A stretch of DNA of 64,000 nucleotides from Pseudomonas sp. v388 (GCF_003935425.1 NZ_RHQN01000002.1:310001-374000), one strand, 5' to 3'; positions 28,080 through 40,766 are shown, counted from the first letter of the stretch. Notes: generated by a model not told the origin, from the letters alone. Translations and numbers: made by a program.

Positions 28080-29684
28080 TCAGGTACTGATCGACAGAAT
28101 GCTCGCCTGGTAGGAACCGACGAAGGTGTCGAAATCGACGACTTCCTCGGTGGCTTCCAGTTCGGCCTGTTCCTCGATAGAGGTTTTGGCCAGCGCTTCG
28201 AACTCGGCCTGTTCGCCCGGTTCCAGGGCTGTGCTGCGGAAATACTCCGCGTGCAGTTTGCTCTGGCGTAGCGAGAACGCGGTGAATCCCTCGTTGTTTG
28301 CCTTCATGCTCGCCAGCACCTGTGCCGAGGGCGTCAGCGCGGCATCGTCGACCTTGGCCTGTTGCGCCGCGATGGATTTGACGTGCTCATCGGTGCCTTG
28401 CGCCTTGTCGAGCAATTGCGCGATAGGTGCGATCTTTTCCAGCAATTCACTGGCCCAGACCTTGAGCTGCACCGGCGCATTATCGCGATGCAGGTTCAGG
28501 CCCGGACGACGGCCTTCCTTGACCACTGTCAGGAAGTTCGAATTGGCGCTGGAACATTCGTGACTGGCCAGCTGCGGGCTTTCCTGCAGCGCGCAATACA
28601 GCACGAATGCATCGATGAAGCGCGACTCTTCGAGGCTGATGCCGGTCGGCAGGAACGGGTTGATGTCCAGGCAGCGCACTTCAACGTACTGCACGCCACG
28701 GGCCATCAATGCCTGAATCGGACGTTCGCCCGAATAGGTCACGCGTTTGGGGCGGATGTTGGAGTAGTACTCGTTTTCGATCTGCAACACATTGGTGTTG
28801 AGCTGGACCCATTCACCTTGCTCATCATGAGTACCGACCTTCACATAAGGCGGATACGGCGTCGCCACGGCCTTGCGCAGGCTGTCGGTGTAGCTGACCA
28901 GATCGTTGTAGCACGGGGTCAGGTCCGCCTGGGCATTGCTTTGATAGCCCAGGTCGCTCATGCGCAGGCTGGTGGCATACGGCAGGTACAGGGTGTTGGC
29001 GTCGAAATGCTCCAGCTGGTGAGCGCGGCCGCGCAGGAAACCCGCGTCCAGTGCCGGTGATGCTCCGAACAGGTACATCAACAGCCAGCTGTAGCGGCGG
29101 AAGTTACGGATCAGTGCGATGTAGGCGTGGGACTGATAATCCCGCGCATCTCCAGCGAAGTCCTCCGTCTGCTTGAGCAGCGCCCAGGCATCTTCCGGCA
29201 GCGAAAAGTTGTAGTGGATGCCGGCGATGCACTGCATGGTCTTGCCGTAACGCAGCGCCAGGCCCTTGCGGTAGACATACTTGAGCTTGCCGATGTTGGA
29301 CGTGCCGTAATAGGCGATCGGAATGTCTTCCTCGCCCGGCAGCGGGCACGGCATCGACGGACTCCACAGCAGCTCGGCCCCCAGCTTGCTGTAGGCAAAG
29401 CGGTGGATCTTGTCGAGACTGGCGAGGGTTTCAGCCGGGTTCTTCAGTGCCGGAGTGATGAACTCCAGCAGCGATTCGGAATAATCGGTGGTAATCAGAC
29501 TGTTGGTCAGTGCCGCGCCCAACGCCTTGGGGTGCGGCGTGCGGGCCAGCGCTGCCGTGTCGGTGACGCGCAGGCATTCACGTTCGATACCGTGCAGGCA
29601 CTGCTCCAGCAGTGAGAGGTTGTTTCGCTCGCCAAGCAAGGCCAGGCGGCGGTTGAGTAGTTCGCTCAAGGTGGAATCCTTCAC
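28080..29684 (-). CDS. gshA: Glutamate-cysteine ligase
   Basis: GshA joins glutamate and cysteine in the first step of glutathione synthesis. The 534-residue protein is of the gammaproteobacterial class: [20 protein letters not shown] near residue 19 carries the ATP/metal-binding glutamates, and [32 protein letters not shown] and [11 protein letters not shown] follow in order. The start is GTG at 29684. It faces argA across the REP cluster. Confidence 0.96.
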   Translation of the reverse strand: MKDSTLSELLNRRLALLGERNNLSLLEQCLHGIERECLRVTDTAALARTPHPKALGAALTNSLITTDYSESLLEFITPALKNPAETLASLDKIHRFAYSKLGAELLWSPSMPCPLPGEEDIPIAYYGTSNIGKLKYVYRKGLALRYGKTMQCIAGIHYNFSLPEDAWALLKQTEDFAGDARDYQSHAYIALIRNFRRYSWLLMYLFGASPALDAGFLRGRAHQLEHFDANTLYLPYATSLRMSDLGYQSNAQADLTPCYNDLVSYTDSLRKAVATPYPPYVKVGTHDEQGEWVQLNTNVLQIENEYYSNIRPKRVTYSGERPIQALMARGVQYVEVRCLDINPFLPTGISLEESRFIDAFVLYCALQESPQLASHECSSANSNFLTVVKEGRRPGLNLHRDNAPVQLKVWASELLEKIAPIAQLLDKAQGTDEHVKSIAAQQAKVDDAALTPSAQVLASMKANNEGFTAFSLRQSKLHAEYFRSTALEPGEQAEFEALAKTSIEEQAELEATEEVVDFDTFVGSYQASILSIST

Positions 29685-29896
29685 GCATCAGTCGCCCCGA
29701 TATGGGGGTGGACACGACGGTCTACAAGGGGTGAAGAAGGGAGCTGGCGTTGTCGCCTGTTCTGGTCGGTAACGCCTGTTCACAATCACGGCTCTTCGTT
29801 GTACTGCCCAAATGGACACGGCACCACGCTAATGGTGCCGAAAGTACCCCAAACGGTCGTTTACAGCTAGGCGCAGTTCGTGAAGATCATCAGCCG

Positions 29897-30280
29897 TCAG
29901 ACCACCGCGAAAGTGCCCTGGGCCTTGGCGACCAGCTTGTCGCCCTGTACCACCTCCGCTTCAACCACCAGCGTTCGCCGTCCGGCGTGCAGGACCTTGG
30001 CGATGCACAGCACCTCGCCTTCCGATACGCCGCGAACATAGTTGATCTTGCATTCGATGGTCACGCTGCGCTGGTCGAAGCCGTGGGAGCTGGAACAGGC
30101 CAGCCCCATGGCGATGTCGACGAGGCTGAAGATTGCCCCGCCGTGCAGCATGCTGCTCCGATTGCGCAGGTGGTCGTCCAGCGGCAGCGCCACCTCGGCG
30201 ACGCCTTGATCAAGACGTTTCAGCTCGCAGCCGAGCGTCTTGAAAAAGGCGCTCTGGGTGAGGCCCGGCGCAATGTCCAT
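29897..30280 (-). CDS. PaaI-family hotdog thioesterase
   Basis: The 127-residue single hotdog-fold protein probably hydrolyses acyl-CoA thioesters. The family motif HGGAIFSLVDIAMGLACSS is near residue 46. It follows tex on the same strand with a one-base overlap (TGATG). The substrate cannot be told from the sequence. A TTG three bases upstream is an alternative start. Confidence 0.88.
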   Translation of the reverse strand: MDIAPGLTQSAFFKTLGCELKRLDQGVAEVALPLDDHLRNRSSMLHGGAIFSLVDIAMGLACSSSHGFDQRSVTIECKINYVRGVSEGEVLCIAKVLHAGRRTLVVEAEVVQGDKLVAKAQGTFAVV

Positions 30281-32601
30281 CAACGCTTCTTCAACTGCTT
30301 GGCATTGGCGAACAGCGATGCCATGGCGTTGCCGGCTGGAGCCGCCGCCACGGTTTCCCGGCGTGGCGCGCTGGTCTGCTGACGCGGCGCCGCGCCCGGA
30401 CGAGCGCCACGTGCGCCGTCGATCTTCTCGCCTGGCGTGTCGCTCATGCGCATGGACAGGCCGACGCGTTTACGTGGAATGTCCACCTCCATGACCTTGA
30501 CCTTCACCACATCACCGGCCTTGACCGCTTCACGCGGGTCCTTGATGAATTTTTCGGACAGCGCCGAAATATGCACCAAACCGTCCTGATGGACGCCGAT
30601 GTCGACAAATGCGCCGAAGTTGGTGACGTTGGTCACCACGCCTTCGAGGATCATGCCCAGTTGCAGGTCCTTGAGATCCTCGACGCCGTCCTGGAATTCG
30701 GCGGTCTTGAACTCCGGACGCGGGTCGCGGCCTGGCTTCTCCAGTTCCTGAAGAATGTCGGTCACGGTCGGCAAGCCAAAGGTCTCGTCGGTGAATTTCT
30801 TCGGGTCCAGGCGCTTGAGAAAGCCTGCGTCGCCGATCAGCGAACGGATATCGCGGTCGGTCTGCGCCGCGATGCGTTGTACCAGCGGGTAGGCTTCCGG
30901 GTGAACGGCAGACGAGTCCAGCGGGTTGTCGCCATTCATCACGCGCAGGAAGCCTGCGGCCTGTTCGAAGGTCTTCTCGCCGAGACGGCTGACTTTCTTC
31001 AGCGCAGCGCGGGTCTTGAACGCGCCGTTGGCGTCACGGTGGGCGACGATATTCTGCGCCAGCGTGGTGTTCAGGCCGGAGATGCGCGCCAGGAGTGCCA
31101 CCGAAGCGGTGTTCACGTCCACGCCCACGGCGTTCACGCAGTCTTCCACGACCGCGTCCAGGCCACGCGCCAGTTTCAGCTGGGAAACGTCGTGCTGGTA
31201 TTGGCCGACACCGATGGATTTAGGATCGATCTTCACCAGTTCGGCGAGCGGGTCTTGCAGGCGGCGGGCGATGGACACCGCGCCACGGATCGACACGTCC
31301 AGGTCAGGGAATTCCTTGGCGGCCAGTTCCGATGCCGAGTACACCGAAGCGCCGGCTTCGGACACCATCACCTTGGTCATTTTCAGGCCTGGGTATTTTT
31401 TGATCAGCTCGCCGGCCAGCTTGTCGGTTTCGCGGCTGGCGGTGCCGTTGCCGATGGCGATCAGGTCGACCGAATGCTTGGCGCACAAAGCGGCGAGCAC
31501 GGCGATGGTCTGGTCCCACTGGTTCTTCGGCACGTGCGGGTACACGGTGGCGTAGTCGAGCAGCTTGCCGGTGGCGTCCACCACCGCGACCTTGCAGCCG
31601 GTGCGCAGGCCAGGGTCCAGGCCCAGGGTAGCGCGCGGCCCGGCCGGCGCGGCCAGCAGCAGGTCGTGCAGGTTGTGGGCGAATACGTTGATCGCTTCGG
31701 TTTCCGCGGCATCGCGCAGTTCACCCAGCAGATCGGTTTCCAGATGGCTGTAAAGCTTGACCTTCCAGGTCCAGCGCACCACCTCGGCCAGCCACTTGTC
31801 GGCGGGACGGTTCTGGTTTTGCAGGCCGAAGCGCTCGGCAATCATCATTTCGCACGGGTGCATCGTGCCCGGCAGCTCTTCGCCGACTTTCAGCGATGAA
31901 CTGAGGAAGCCTTCGTTGCGGCCGCGGAAAATCGCCAGCGCGCGGTGCGACGGCATGCTCTTGAGCGGCTCGTCGTGTTCGAAGTAATCGCGGAACTTGG
32001 CGCCTTCTTCTTCCTTGCCAGGCACCACGCGGGCGCTGATCACGGCTTCGTGTTTCAGGAAGCTGCGCAGCTTGTCCAGCAACGAAGCGTCTTCGGCGAA
32101 GCGCTCCATGAGAATGTATTTGGCGCCTTCGAGGGCGGCCTTGACGTCCGCGACGCCTTTGTCCGCATCGACGAAGCGCGCGGCTTCGCTGTCGGGGGTC
32201 AGGCTCGGATCATTGAAGAGGCTGTCGGCCAGTTCGCCCAGGCCTGCTTCGAGGGCGATCTGGCCCTTGGTGCGGCGCTTCTGCTTGTACGGCAGGTACA
32301 AGTCTTCGAGGCGGGTCTTGGTGTCGGCCAGCTTGATGTCGCGGGCCAGTTCCGGGGTCAGCTTGCCTTGCTCTTCGATGCTGGCAAGGATGCTGATGCG
32401 GCGCTCGTCGAGTTCGCGCAGGTAGCGAAGGCGCTCTTCCAGATGGCGCAGTTGCGTGTCATCGAGGCTGCCGGTCACTTCCTTGCGGTAGCGGGAAATG
32501 AAGGGCACGGTCGAGCCTTCATCCAGTAGTGCTACGGCCGCTTCGACCTGTTGGGGGCGTACACCGAGTTCTTCGGCGATGCGGCTGTTGATGCTGTCCA
32601 T
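30280..32601 (-). CDS. tex: Transcription accessory protein Tex
   Basis: Tex is a conserved cytosolic RNA-binding protein linked to transcription and to toxin gene expression. The 773-residue protein has the expected parts: N-terminal helical region from [14 protein letters not shown], YqgF/RuvC-like domain ([20 protein letters not shown] near residue 330), helix-hairpin-helix repeats near 500-560, and a C-terminal S1 domain ([20 protein letters not shown] near residue 655). The start at 32601 has AGGTGG upstream; it is translationally linked to the thioesterase. Confidence 0.96.
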   Translation of the reverse strand: MDSINSRIAEELGVRPQQVEAAVALLDEGSTVPFISRYRKEVTGSLDDTQLRHLEERLRYLRELDERRISILASIEEQGKLTPELARDIKLADTKTRLEDLYLPYKQKRRTKGQIALEAGLGELADSLFNDPSLTPDSEAARFVDADKGVADVKAALEGAKYILMERFAEDASLLDKLRSFLKHEAVISARVVPGKEEEGAKFRDYFEHDEPLKSMPSHRALAIFRGRNEGFLSSSLKVGEELPGTMHPCEMMIAERFGLQNQNRPADKWLAEVVRWTWKVKLYSHLETDLLGELRDAAETEAINVFAHNLHDLLLAAPAGPRATLGLDPGLRTGCKVAVVDATGKLLDYATVYPHVPKNQWDQTIAVLAALCAKHSVDLIAIGNGTASRETDKLAGELIKKYPGLKMTKVMVSEAGASVYSASELAAKEFPDLDVSIRGAVSIARRLQDPLAELVKIDPKSIGVGQYQHDVSQLKLARGLDAVVEDCVNAVGVDVNTASVALLARISGLNTTLAQNIVAHRDANGAFKTRAALKKVSRLGEKTFEQAAGFLRVMNGDNPLDSSAVHPEAYPLVQRIAAQTDRDIRSLIGDAGFLKRLDPKKFTDETFGLPTVTDILQELEKPGRDPRPEFKTAEFQDGVEDLKDLQLGMILEGVVTNVTNFGAFVDIGVHQDGLVHISALSEKFIKDPREAVKAGDVVKVKVMEVDIPRKRVGLSMRMSDTPGEKIDGARGARPGAAPRQQTSAPRRETVAAAPAGNAMASLFANAKQLKKR

Positions 32602-32901
32602 AAGACCACCTGGAGTTGTGAGCAAAAAACTGGGCTTTGTACGATTTGCCTTGCCCCGGCTGCGTGCGCCGATGTGTATTTTTGCAACTGGCGAACTGCT
32701 ATAAGTCTGGCGTTGCCTGACTTTGAGGGCGGCGCATTATACCCAGCGAAGTCGGATTAGGGGATTGGCCGACGAGCGCGCACTATTTTGCGCAGTCCAC
32801 AGTTGATCGGATGTGACCCCAAGTAAAATCTGCTAACAATGCACACGGTGCGCATCACCGCAGCTACGCCATAATGCGCCCCGAGATCAAAGGAGCATCC
32901 G
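32602..32901. promoter_or_regulatory. Divergent promoter region of tex and ompR
   Basis: The 300-bp gap carries no gene. On the ompR side TTGATC (32803-32808) and TAAAAT (32824-32829) form a possible but short-spaced sigma-70 promoter, and AAAGGAG stands before the ompR ATG. On the tex side no clear boxes were identified. Confidence 0.3.
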
Positions 32902-33642
32902 ATGAGCAGCACTGCACAAAATGCTGAAGGCGAAAAAATCCTGATCGTTGATGACGATCCGGGGTTGAGCAGCCTTCTGGAGCGCTTTTTCACCAGCAAG
33001 GGCTATCGTGCCCGTGCCGTGGCCAACGTTGAGCAAATGGACCGCCTGTTGTCGCGCGAAGTGTTCAACCTTGTCGTCCTGGACTTGATGCTGCCCGGCG
33101 AAGACGGCCTTTCCGCTTGCCGCCGCTTGCGCGCAGCGAACAATCAGGTGCCTATCATCATGCTCACCGCCAAGGGCGACGAGCTGAGCCGGATCAAGGG
33201 CCTGGAACTGGGCGCCGACGATTACCTGGCCAAACCCTTCAACCCCGACGAGCTGATGGCCCGCGTCAAGGCCGTCTTGCGCCGCCAGGCCGCTCCGGTG
33301 CCAGGCGCACCGGGCAGCGAGGACGAGTCGGTCAGTTTCGGCGACTACGTGCTGTCCCTTGCCACCCGCGAACTCAAGCGCGGCGATGAAGTGCACATGC
33401 TGACCACCGGCGAGTTCGCGGTGCTCAAGGCGCTGGTCATGCATGCGCGTGAGCCGCTGACTCGCGACAAACTGATGAATCTGGCTCGCGGCCGGGAATG
33501 GGATGCGCTGGAGCGGTCCATCGACGTGCAGATTTCACGTCTGCGTCGCCTGATCGAACCCGACCCTTCCAAGCCGCGCTATATCCAGACCGTCTGGGGC
33601 GTGGGCTATGTATTCGTACCCGATGGTGCCGGAAACCGCTGA
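32902..33642 (+). CDS. ompR: Response regulator OmpR (AmgR)
   Basis: The 246-residue regulator has a receiver domain with acidic pocket DDD at 17-19, phospho-acceptor Asp61 (VVLDLMLPGEDG) and Lys111 (LAKPF), followed by an OmpR/PhoB winged helix (LTTGEFAVLKALV, RSIDVQISRLRRLIE, WGVGYVF). In P. aeruginosa the orthologous pair AmgRS answers membrane stress, including that from aminoglycosides. envZ follows after an unusual hairpin. Confidence 0.95.
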   Translation: MSSTAQNAEGEKILIVDDDPGLSSLLERFFTSKGYRARAVANVEQMDRLLSREVFNLVVLDLMLPGEDGLSACRRLRAANNQVPIIMLTAKGDELSRIKGLELGADDYLAKPFNPDELMARVKAVLRRQAAPVPGAPGSEDESVSFGDYVLSLATRELKRGDEVHMLTTGEFAVLKALVMHAREPLTRDKLMNLARGREWDALERSIDVQISRLRRLIEPDPSKPRYIQTVWGVGYVFVPDGAGNR

Positions 33643-33677
33643 CCGGCTGCTTGTTTCACCGAGCGCTGAAGTCCCTG

Positions 33678-33722
33678 CCAGTTACGTCGATGATCTTCGG
33701 ATCATCGACGTAACTGGTTTTT
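33678..33722 (+). terminator. Perfect 18-bp hairpin with TTCG loop between ompR and envZ
   Basis: CCAGTTACGTCGATGATC pairs without mismatch with GATCATCGACGTAACTGG across TTCG, and five T follow. It has every feature of a strong intrinsic terminator, yet sits inside the ompR-envZ pair, so envZ may be expressed by read-through or from its own promoter. The palindrome could also protect the ompR mRNA 3' end. Confidence 0.75.
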
Positions 33723-33801
33723 CGCATGTGTAACCCCGGCTGGCCCACGACCCGCATACCCTGCGAGCCTGGTTCGTCCTGCAAAGTGTATGGCTGCAGT
33801 T

Positions 33802-35112
33802 ATGAAGACTCCGCTCTGGTTCCCGCAAAGCTTTTTCTCCCGCACCTTGTGGCTGGTGCTCATCGTCGTGCTGTTTTCCAAGGCACTGACGCTGGTTTAC
33901 CTGCTGATGAACGAAGACGTGCTCGTCGACCGGCAATACAGCCACGGTGTCGCCCTGACGCTGCGCGCCTACTGGGCGGCGGACGAAAATGATCGAGAAG
34001 CCATCGCAGAAGCCGCAGGGCTGATTCGGGTGGTGGGCGGCGGGGTGCCGGAAGGCGAGCAGCATTGGCCCTACAGCGAGATCTATCAGCGACAGATGCA
34101 GGCTGAACTGGGCGCCGACACCGAAGTGCGCTTGCGTGTGCACTCACCGCCTGCGTTGTGGGTCCGGGCCCCAAGCCTGGGGGACGGCTGGCTGAAAGTG
34201 CCGTTGTATCCTCACCCGCTGCGCGGACAGAAAATCTGGAACGTGCTGGGCTGGTTCCTGGCCATCGGCCTGTTGTCCACGGCCTCGGCGTGGATTTTCG
34301 TCAGCCAGCTCAATCAACCGCTCAAGCGTCTGGTCTTCGCGGCGCGCCAATTGGGTCAAGGGCGCAGTGTGCGGTTGCCGATCAGCGACACGCCCAGCGA
34401 GATGACCGAGGTGTACCGCGCGTTCAACCAGATGGCGGAGGATGTCGAGCAGGCCGGGCAGGAGCGGGAGCTGATGCTGGCCGGTGTGTCCCATGATCTG
34501 CGCACGCCGCTGACCCGGCTGCGACTGTCGCTGGAATTGATGAACGACAATGAGTTCAGTGAAGGCATGGTTCGCGACATTGAAGACATGGACGCGATTC
34601 TGGATCAGTTCCTGGCGTTCATCCGCGATGGTCGTGACGAGCAGATCGAGGAAGTCGATCTGAGCGAGCTGGTGCGCGAAGTGGTGGCACCGTTCAACAG
34701 CCCGGACGACCACATCCGGCTCTGCCTTGAGCCGATCCCGCCTTTTCCGCTGCGCCGGATCTCCATGAAGCGATTGCTGACCAACCTGATCGGCAACGCC
34801 ATGCATCACGCGGGCAATGGTATCGAGGTCGCGGCTTATGTATCGGGCGACCGGAATGCGCCCTATGTCGTGCTCAGCGTTCTGGACCGTGGCACCGGTA
34901 TCGATCCAGCCGAGCTGGACACCATCTTCAACCCGTTCATTCGTGGCGACCGTGCCCGCAGCGGCAAGGGCACCGGGCTGGGGCTGGCGATCGTCAAGCG
35001 CATTGCCTCGATGCACGGCGGCAACGTGGAACTGCGCAACCGCTCAGGCGGCGGCCTTGAGGCGCGGGTACGCCTGCCGCTGGGCTTGATGCTGCCAAGG
35101 GACGCGGTGTAG
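33802..35112 (+). CDS. envZ: Sensor histidine kinase EnvZ (AmgS)
   Basis: The 436-residue inner-membrane kinase has a first membrane helix at about 18-38, a periplasmic domain of roughly 110 residues, a second helix near 150-172, a HAMP domain, the H-box GVSHDLRTPLTRLRL and ATP-binding N and G boxes (NLIGNAMHHAG, GKGTGLGLAIVKRI). It phosphorylates OmpR. ATG codons at 33790 and 33802 are both possible; MKTPLWFPQSFFSRTLW is the usual family start. Confidence 0.94.
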   Translation: MKTPLWFPQSFFSRTLWLVLIVVLFSKALTLVYLLMNEDVLVDRQYSHGVALTLRAYWAADENDREAIAEAAGLIRVVGGGVPEGEQHWPYSEIYQRQMQAELGADTEVRLRVHSPPALWVRAPSLGDGWLKVPLYPHPLRGQKIWNVLGWFLAIGLLSTASAWIFVSQLNQPLKRLVFAARQLGQGRSVRLPISDTPSEMTEVYRAFNQMAEDVEQAGQERELMLAGVSHDLRTPLTRLRLSLELMNDNEFSEGMVRDIEDMDAILDQFLAFIRDGRDEQIEEVDLSELVREVVAPFNSPDDHIRLCLEPIPPFPLRRISMKRLLTNLIGNAMHHAGNGIEVAAYVSGDRNAPYVVLSVLDRGTGIDPAELDTIFNPFIRGDRARSGKGTGLGLAIVKRIASMHGGNVELRNRSGGGLEARVRLPLGLMLPRDAV

Positions 35113-35200
35113 GCAGCGCTGGAAGGGGCGGTGTATCCGCAGCGGATGCATCGCCCGGCAAGACGTCTTCGCGAGCAAGCTCCTGCCTGTATTGCACCGC

Positions 35201-36106
35201 TTAACCCTTTCCTTTGGTCCGGGTCAGGTGCGGGCCGCTGTTCTTTTCCAGGTATTCGATGATCATCCCGGCAACGTCCTTGCTGGTAGTTACTTCGATA
35301 CCTTCAAGGCCGGGCGATGAGTTGACCTCCATCACCAGCGGGCCGTGATTGGAACGCAGGATGTCGACGCCTGCGACACTCAAGCCCATTACCTTGGCAG
35401 CGCGCAGGGCGGTCATGCGTTCTTCCGGAGTGATCTTGATCAGGCTGGCGCTGCCGCCGCGGTGCAGGTTGGAGCGAAACTCGCCCGGCTTGGCCTGACG
35501 CTTCATGGAGGCGATGACCTTGTCGCCGACCACGAAGCAGCGAATGTCCGCGCCGCCGGCTTCCTTTATGTACTCCTGAACCATGATGTCCTGCTTGAGC
35601 CCCATGAACGCCTCGATCACCGATTCGGCCGCGGTCGCGGTTTCGCAAAGCACCACGCCGATGCCTTGCGTGCCTTCGAGCACCTTGATGACCAGTGGCG
35701 CGCCGTTGACCATCTGGATCAGGTCAGGAATATCATCCGGCGAGTGAGCAAAGCCGGTGACCGGCAAGCCGATCCCCCGACGCGACAACAACTGCAGCGA
35801 GCGCAACTTGTCCCGGGAACGGGCAATGGCGACCGATTCATTGAGCGGGAACACGCCCATCATTTCAAACTGGCGCAACACGGCGCAGCCATAGAAGGTC
35901 ACCGAGGCGCCGATGCGCGGGATGACCGCATCGAAACCTTCCAGTGGCTTGCCGCGATAATGAATCTGCGGTTTGTGGCTGGCGATGTTCATATAGGCGC
36001 GCAGGGTGTCGATCACCACCATTTCATGGCCCCGCTCGATACCGGCTTCGACCAGACGACGGGTGGAATACAGACGCGGGTTACGCGAAAGCACAGCGAT
36101 CTTCAT
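35201..36106 (-). CDS. rimK: Ribosomal protein S6 glutamate ligase RimK
   Basis: RimK is an ATP-grasp enzyme that adds glutamate residues to the C-terminus of ribosomal protein S6 and thereby shifts the proteome. The 301-residue product shows [17 protein letters not shown], the ATP-grasp lysine in [18 protein letters not shown] and the metal-binding end [14 protein letters not shown]. It overlaps rimB by four bases. In Pseudomonas RimK activity is tuned by RimA, RimB and cyclic di-GMP. Confidence 0.96.
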   Translation of the reverse strand: MKIAVLSRNPRLYSTRRLVEAGIERGHEMVVIDTLRAYMNIASHKPQIHYRGKPLEGFDAVIPRIGASVTFYGCAVLRQFEMMGVFPLNESVAIARSRDKLRSLQLLSRRGIGLPVTGFAHSPDDIPDLIQMVNGAPLVIKVLEGTQGIGVVLCETATAAESVIEAFMGLKQDIMVQEYIKEAGGADIRCFVVGDKVIASMKRQAKPGEFRSNLHRGGSASLIKITPEERMTALRAAKVMGLSVAGVDILRSNHGPLVMEVNSSPGLEGIEVTTSKDVAGMIIEYLEKNSGPHLTRTKGKG

Positions 36107-36579
36107 GCAGCACCTGAGGAAGTAGAGGCCGGGAACACCGGCTTGTCTTGTACGTAAGTAATGCCCGGATTGACTACCAGCTGGCCGTCGATCAAGGCGT
36201 TTGAACCCAGCAGCAGCCGATAGCGCATCGATTTGCGGCAGGCCAGCGTGAATTCCACCGGCCAGATACGATCCCCCAGCGCCAGGGTGGTGCGGATCAC
36301 ATAGCGGACCTGCGCCTGGCCGTTGGAGCTTTTGATAGTCTTGATCGCCACCAGCTGTGCTTCACAGCGCCGATGACGCAACTGCACGATGGTGCCCAGG
36401 TGAGCGTTGAAGCGGACCCATTTATGGCCGTCGCGCTCGAAAGGCTCGATTTCGGTCGCATGCAGGCTTGAGGTGCTGGCGCCGGTGTCGATTTTTGCCC
36501 GAAGGCCTGCAACGCCCAGATCGGGCAGTGCCACCCACTCGCGCAGGCCAATGACTGTCAGATGGTCGAATGTCTTCAA
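36103..36579 (-). CDS. rimB: Retropepsin-like protease RimB
   Basis: The 158-residue protein has a retropepsin-type aspartic fold with the active-site motif [14 protein letters not shown] near residue 28 and a flap-like [14 protein letters not shown] near residue 120. In Pseudomonas fluorescens RimB binds RimK and modulates S6 glutamation. The gene sits between rimA and rimK in one leftward operon with short or overlapping junctions. Confidence 0.93.
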   Translation of the reverse strand: MKTFDHLTVIGLREWVALPDLGVAGLRAKIDTGASTSSLHATEIEPFERDGHKWVRFNAHLGTIVQLRHRRCEAQLVAIKTIKSSNGQAQVRYVIRTTLALGDRIWPVEFTLACRKSMRYRLLLGSNALIDGQLVVNPGITYVQDKPVFPASTSSGAA

Positions 36580-36595
36580 TGCGATTCCGTACTCT

Positions 36596-37378
36596 TCAAG
36601 ACGTCTGCCAGGCGCCAGGCGAAACCTGGGCCAGGGCTTTGAACGCAGGCTTGGCGAACCAGTAACCCTGCATCAGGAAAATGCCGCAATCGGCGAGAAA
36701 ATCCCGCTCGTCCGCCTGCTCGATGCCTTCGGCGATGACCGTGACGCCCAGTTCCTCGCACATTCTCACGACCCCACGAACAATAGCCTGACGCGGACGA
36801 TCGCGATGAATATCTCGGATCAAATCCATGTCGAGTTTTATCAGGTCGGGCTGGAAGTTCGCCAGCAGGGTGAGTCCGGAGTACCCCGCGCCGAAATCGT
36901 CGATGGCCGTCATGAAGCCGAACTCGTGGTACTCGCGCAGGATATTCTGCAGATGCCCGTGGTTCTCCACGTGCTCGGATTCGACGGTTTCGAAGATCAG
37001 CCGTTCAATCGGGAAATTGTGCTGGCGGGCTGCCTCCAGCGTGCTTCGAATGCACAGTTCGGGACGATACACGGCGTTGGGCAGAAAGTTGATCGATAAA
37101 CGTTCGGCCATGCCCAGTTGCGCTGCGCCCGCAATCGCCTTGACGCGACACTTCTGATCGAACCGGTAACGGTTCTGGTCGTTGACCTGATTCAACACGC
37201 TCAGCGCACCCTCGCCGTTGGGGCCGCGCACCAGTGCCTCATGGGCGAAGATGGACTGATCACGCACGTCCACGATCGGTTGATACGCATAATCGAAGGA
37301 GAAGGTCAGCTCTGGACTGTCGACACAGCCCTGACAGCCCTTCCGGGGTGCGGTCAGCGAAGCGGGAAATTCTGTCAT
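36596..37378 (-). CDS. rimA: EAL-domain cyclic di-GMP phosphodiesterase RimA
   Basis: The 260-residue protein is a lone EAL domain. Catalytic and metal-binding motifs are intact: AHEALVRG, SINFLPNAVY, FETVESEHV, IDDFGAGYSGL, IKLDMDLIRDI and VIAEGIEQ. RimA degrades cyclic di-GMP and stimulates RimK in Pseudomonas. It heads rimABK. Three TCCGGAT repeats stand directly before its start, one overlapping the ribosome binding site. Confidence 0.94.
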   Translation of the reverse strand: MTEFPASLTAPRKGCQGCVDSPELTFSFDYAYQPIVDVRDQSIFAHEALVRGPNGEGALSVLNQVNDQNRYRFDQKCRVKAIAGAAQLGMAERLSINFLPNAVYRPELCIRSTLEAARQHNFPIERLIFETVESEHVENHGHLQNILREYHEFGFMTAIDDFGAGYSGLTLLANFQPDLIKLDMDLIRDIHRDRPRQAIVRGVVRMCEELGVTVIAEGIEQADERDFLADCGIFLMQGYWFAKPAFKALAQVSPGAWQTS

Positions 37379-37385
37379 GGCGCAC

Positions 37386-37419
37386 TCCGGATAACGTCCG
37401 GATCATGGAAATCCGGATA
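37386..37419 (-). promoter_or_regulatory. Three TCCGGAT direct repeats in the rimA leader
   Basis: TCCGGATA, TCCGGAT and TCCGGATA occur at 37386, 37397 and 37412 on the plus strand. Read on the rimA strand each gives a CCGGA, the last being the ribosome binding site. GGA-repeat leaders are typical targets of RsmA/RsmE translation repressors; a DNA-binding regulator is the alternative. Confidence 0.4.
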
Positions 37420-37557
37420 ACTGGTTTTGACAAGCAAGGTTCGGTTACTTCATGTTCTTGAAGGCATGCACGACTGTACACAGACACGCGACCGCAGGTC
37501 AGCGGTTCAGGTGCAGCGTCAGCAAGGTTCAGACTGTTATGCGAGTGGGGAATTCAT

Positions 37558-37965
37558 ATGGCGCAAAAGCCGGAAGATGACGACAAGGTCAGGTTGGATA
37601 AATGGTTATGGGCGGCACGCTTCTTCAAGACCCGCGCACTGGCCAAGGCGGCTATAGAAAGTGGCAAGGTGCACTGCCGTGGCGAGCGTTGCAAACCGGG
37701 CAAGGAACCCCGTCTGGGCGATGAATTCCAGATCCGCATCGGCTTCGACGAGCGTACCGTCGTGGTCGAGGCCTTGTCCATCGTTCGCCGTGGCGCGCCG
37801 CAAGCGCAGACACTGTATCGCGAAACACCGGAGAGTGTCGCCCGGCGCGAGCATGCCGCCGCTCAACGCAAGGCCGGCAATCTGGGCATGACCACCGACG
37901 GCAAGCCGACCAAGAAGCAGCGCCGACAACTGTCCGAGCTGCACGGCAGCCATCATGACGGTTAA
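37558..37965 (+). CDS. hslR: Ribosome-associated heat shock protein Hsp15
   Basis: Hsp15 binds stalled 50S subunits carrying peptidyl-tRNA and helps recycle them. The 135-residue product has an S4 RNA-binding domain at the N-terminus ([35 protein letters not shown]) and a basic tail ([13 protein letters not shown]). It is divergent from rimA and lies upstream of hslO, the common Pseudomonas order. Confidence 0.95.
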   Translation: MAQKPEDDDKVRLDKWLWAARFFKTRALAKAAIESGKVHCRGERCKPGKEPRLGDEFQIRIGFDERTVVVEALSIVRRGAPQAQTLYRETPESVARREHAAAQRKAGNLGMTTDGKPTKKQRRQLSELHGSHHDG

Positions 37966-38108
37966 ACAAGCCAGGTAGCGGACACCCTTCGCTGCCTTTC
38001 GGCTTGGAAGAGCGGGGCTTAGCTCCTAAAATGCCATCCCAATGGCCTGACCCGAGTCGCCCTGTGACACCGGTCAGCGAACTTCACCCTTTCAGATACC
38101 TTCTTCCT

Positions 38109-39011
38109 ATGCATGATTCCCCGGACATCGACTTCACCCAGCGTTTCATCTTCGACGAAAGCGACGTTCGTGGAGAACTGGTGGCGCTGGAGCGCAGCTA
38201 CGCCGAAGTGCTCGCCAAACATCCTTACCCGGAGCCGGTTGCGCAACTGCTCGGTGAACTGATGGCCGCCGCTGCGCTGCTGGTCGGCACCCTGAAGTTC
38301 GACGGCCTGCTGATTCTGCAAGCCCGCTCCAGCGGCGCGGTGCCGCTGTTGATGGTCGAATGTTCGAGCGAACGCGAACTGCGCGGCATCGCTCGTTACG
38401 ACGAATCCCTGATCACGCCGGGCGCCGGTCTGCAGGACCTGATGCCCGAAGGCTCGCTGGCCTTGACGGTCGATCCGCGCAAAGGCAAGCGTTACCAGGG
38501 GATCGTCGCGCTCGACGGCGTGGACCTGTCGGAAAGCCTCTCCAGCTATTTCGTCATGTCCGAGCAGCTGGGCACCCGCTTCTGGCTCAAGGCCGACGGT
38601 CATCGCGCCCGCGGCCTGCTGTTGCAGCAACTGCCGGTGGCGCAGATCACCGATCCTGAAGAGCGTGATGCCAGCTGGGAACACGTGATCACCCTCGCCA
38701 ACACGCTGTCGGCCGAGGAAATGCTGGGCCTGGATAACGCGACTATCCTTCATCGGCTGTACCACGAAGACCCTGTTCGGCTGTTCGATATCCAGCCGAT
38801 CTGCTTCCGTTGCAGCTGCTCTCGCGAACGTTCCGCCAATGCGCTGGTCAGTCTTGGGCTGGACGACGCGCAGCAACTGGTGGAAGAACATGGCGGCAAG
38901 ATCGAAATCGACTGCCAGTTCTGCAACGAGCGCTACCTGTTCGATGCCACTGACGTGGCCCAGCTCTTCGCTGGCGGCGGCGTGGATTCGCCATCTGATA
39001 CGCGCCACTGA
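38109..39011 (+). CDS. hslO: Redox-regulated chaperone Hsp33
   Basis: Hsp33 is switched on by oxidation and holds unfolding proteins under hypochlorite or peroxide stress. The 300-residue protein has the core domain ([20 protein letters not shown]) and the C-terminal zinc switch with four cysteines, CSCSRE and CQFC near residues 238-276. The ATG at 38109 gives the family start; the frame open from 38004 adds 35 unlikely residues. The ribosome binding site is weak. Confidence 0.95.
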   Translation: MHDSPDIDFTQRFIFDESDVRGELVALERSYAEVLAKHPYPEPVAQLLGELMAAAALLVGTLKFDGLLILQARSSGAVPLLMVECSSERELRGIARYDESLITPGAGLQDLMPEGSLALTVDPRKGKRYQGIVALDGVDLSESLSSYFVMSEQLGTRFWLKADGHRARGLLLQQLPVAQITDPEERDASWEHVITLANTLSAEEMLGLDNATILHRLYHEDPVRLFDIQPICFRCSCSRERSANALVSLGLDDAQQLVEEHGGKIEIDCQFCNERYLFDATDVAQLFAGGGVDSPSDTRH

Positions 39012-39103
39012 TTGCGTCCGGATTTGACTCACAACACTGCGTGGGCAGCTGTAATGCTGTACTGACAGGAGGGTCCTACCATTTCTGGGCTTTTCTGGCA
39101 TAA

Positions 39104-40735
<1,632 letters not shown>

Positions 40736-40766
40736 TTCGCTACGCGATATCCAGCTGGCCTGAGCG

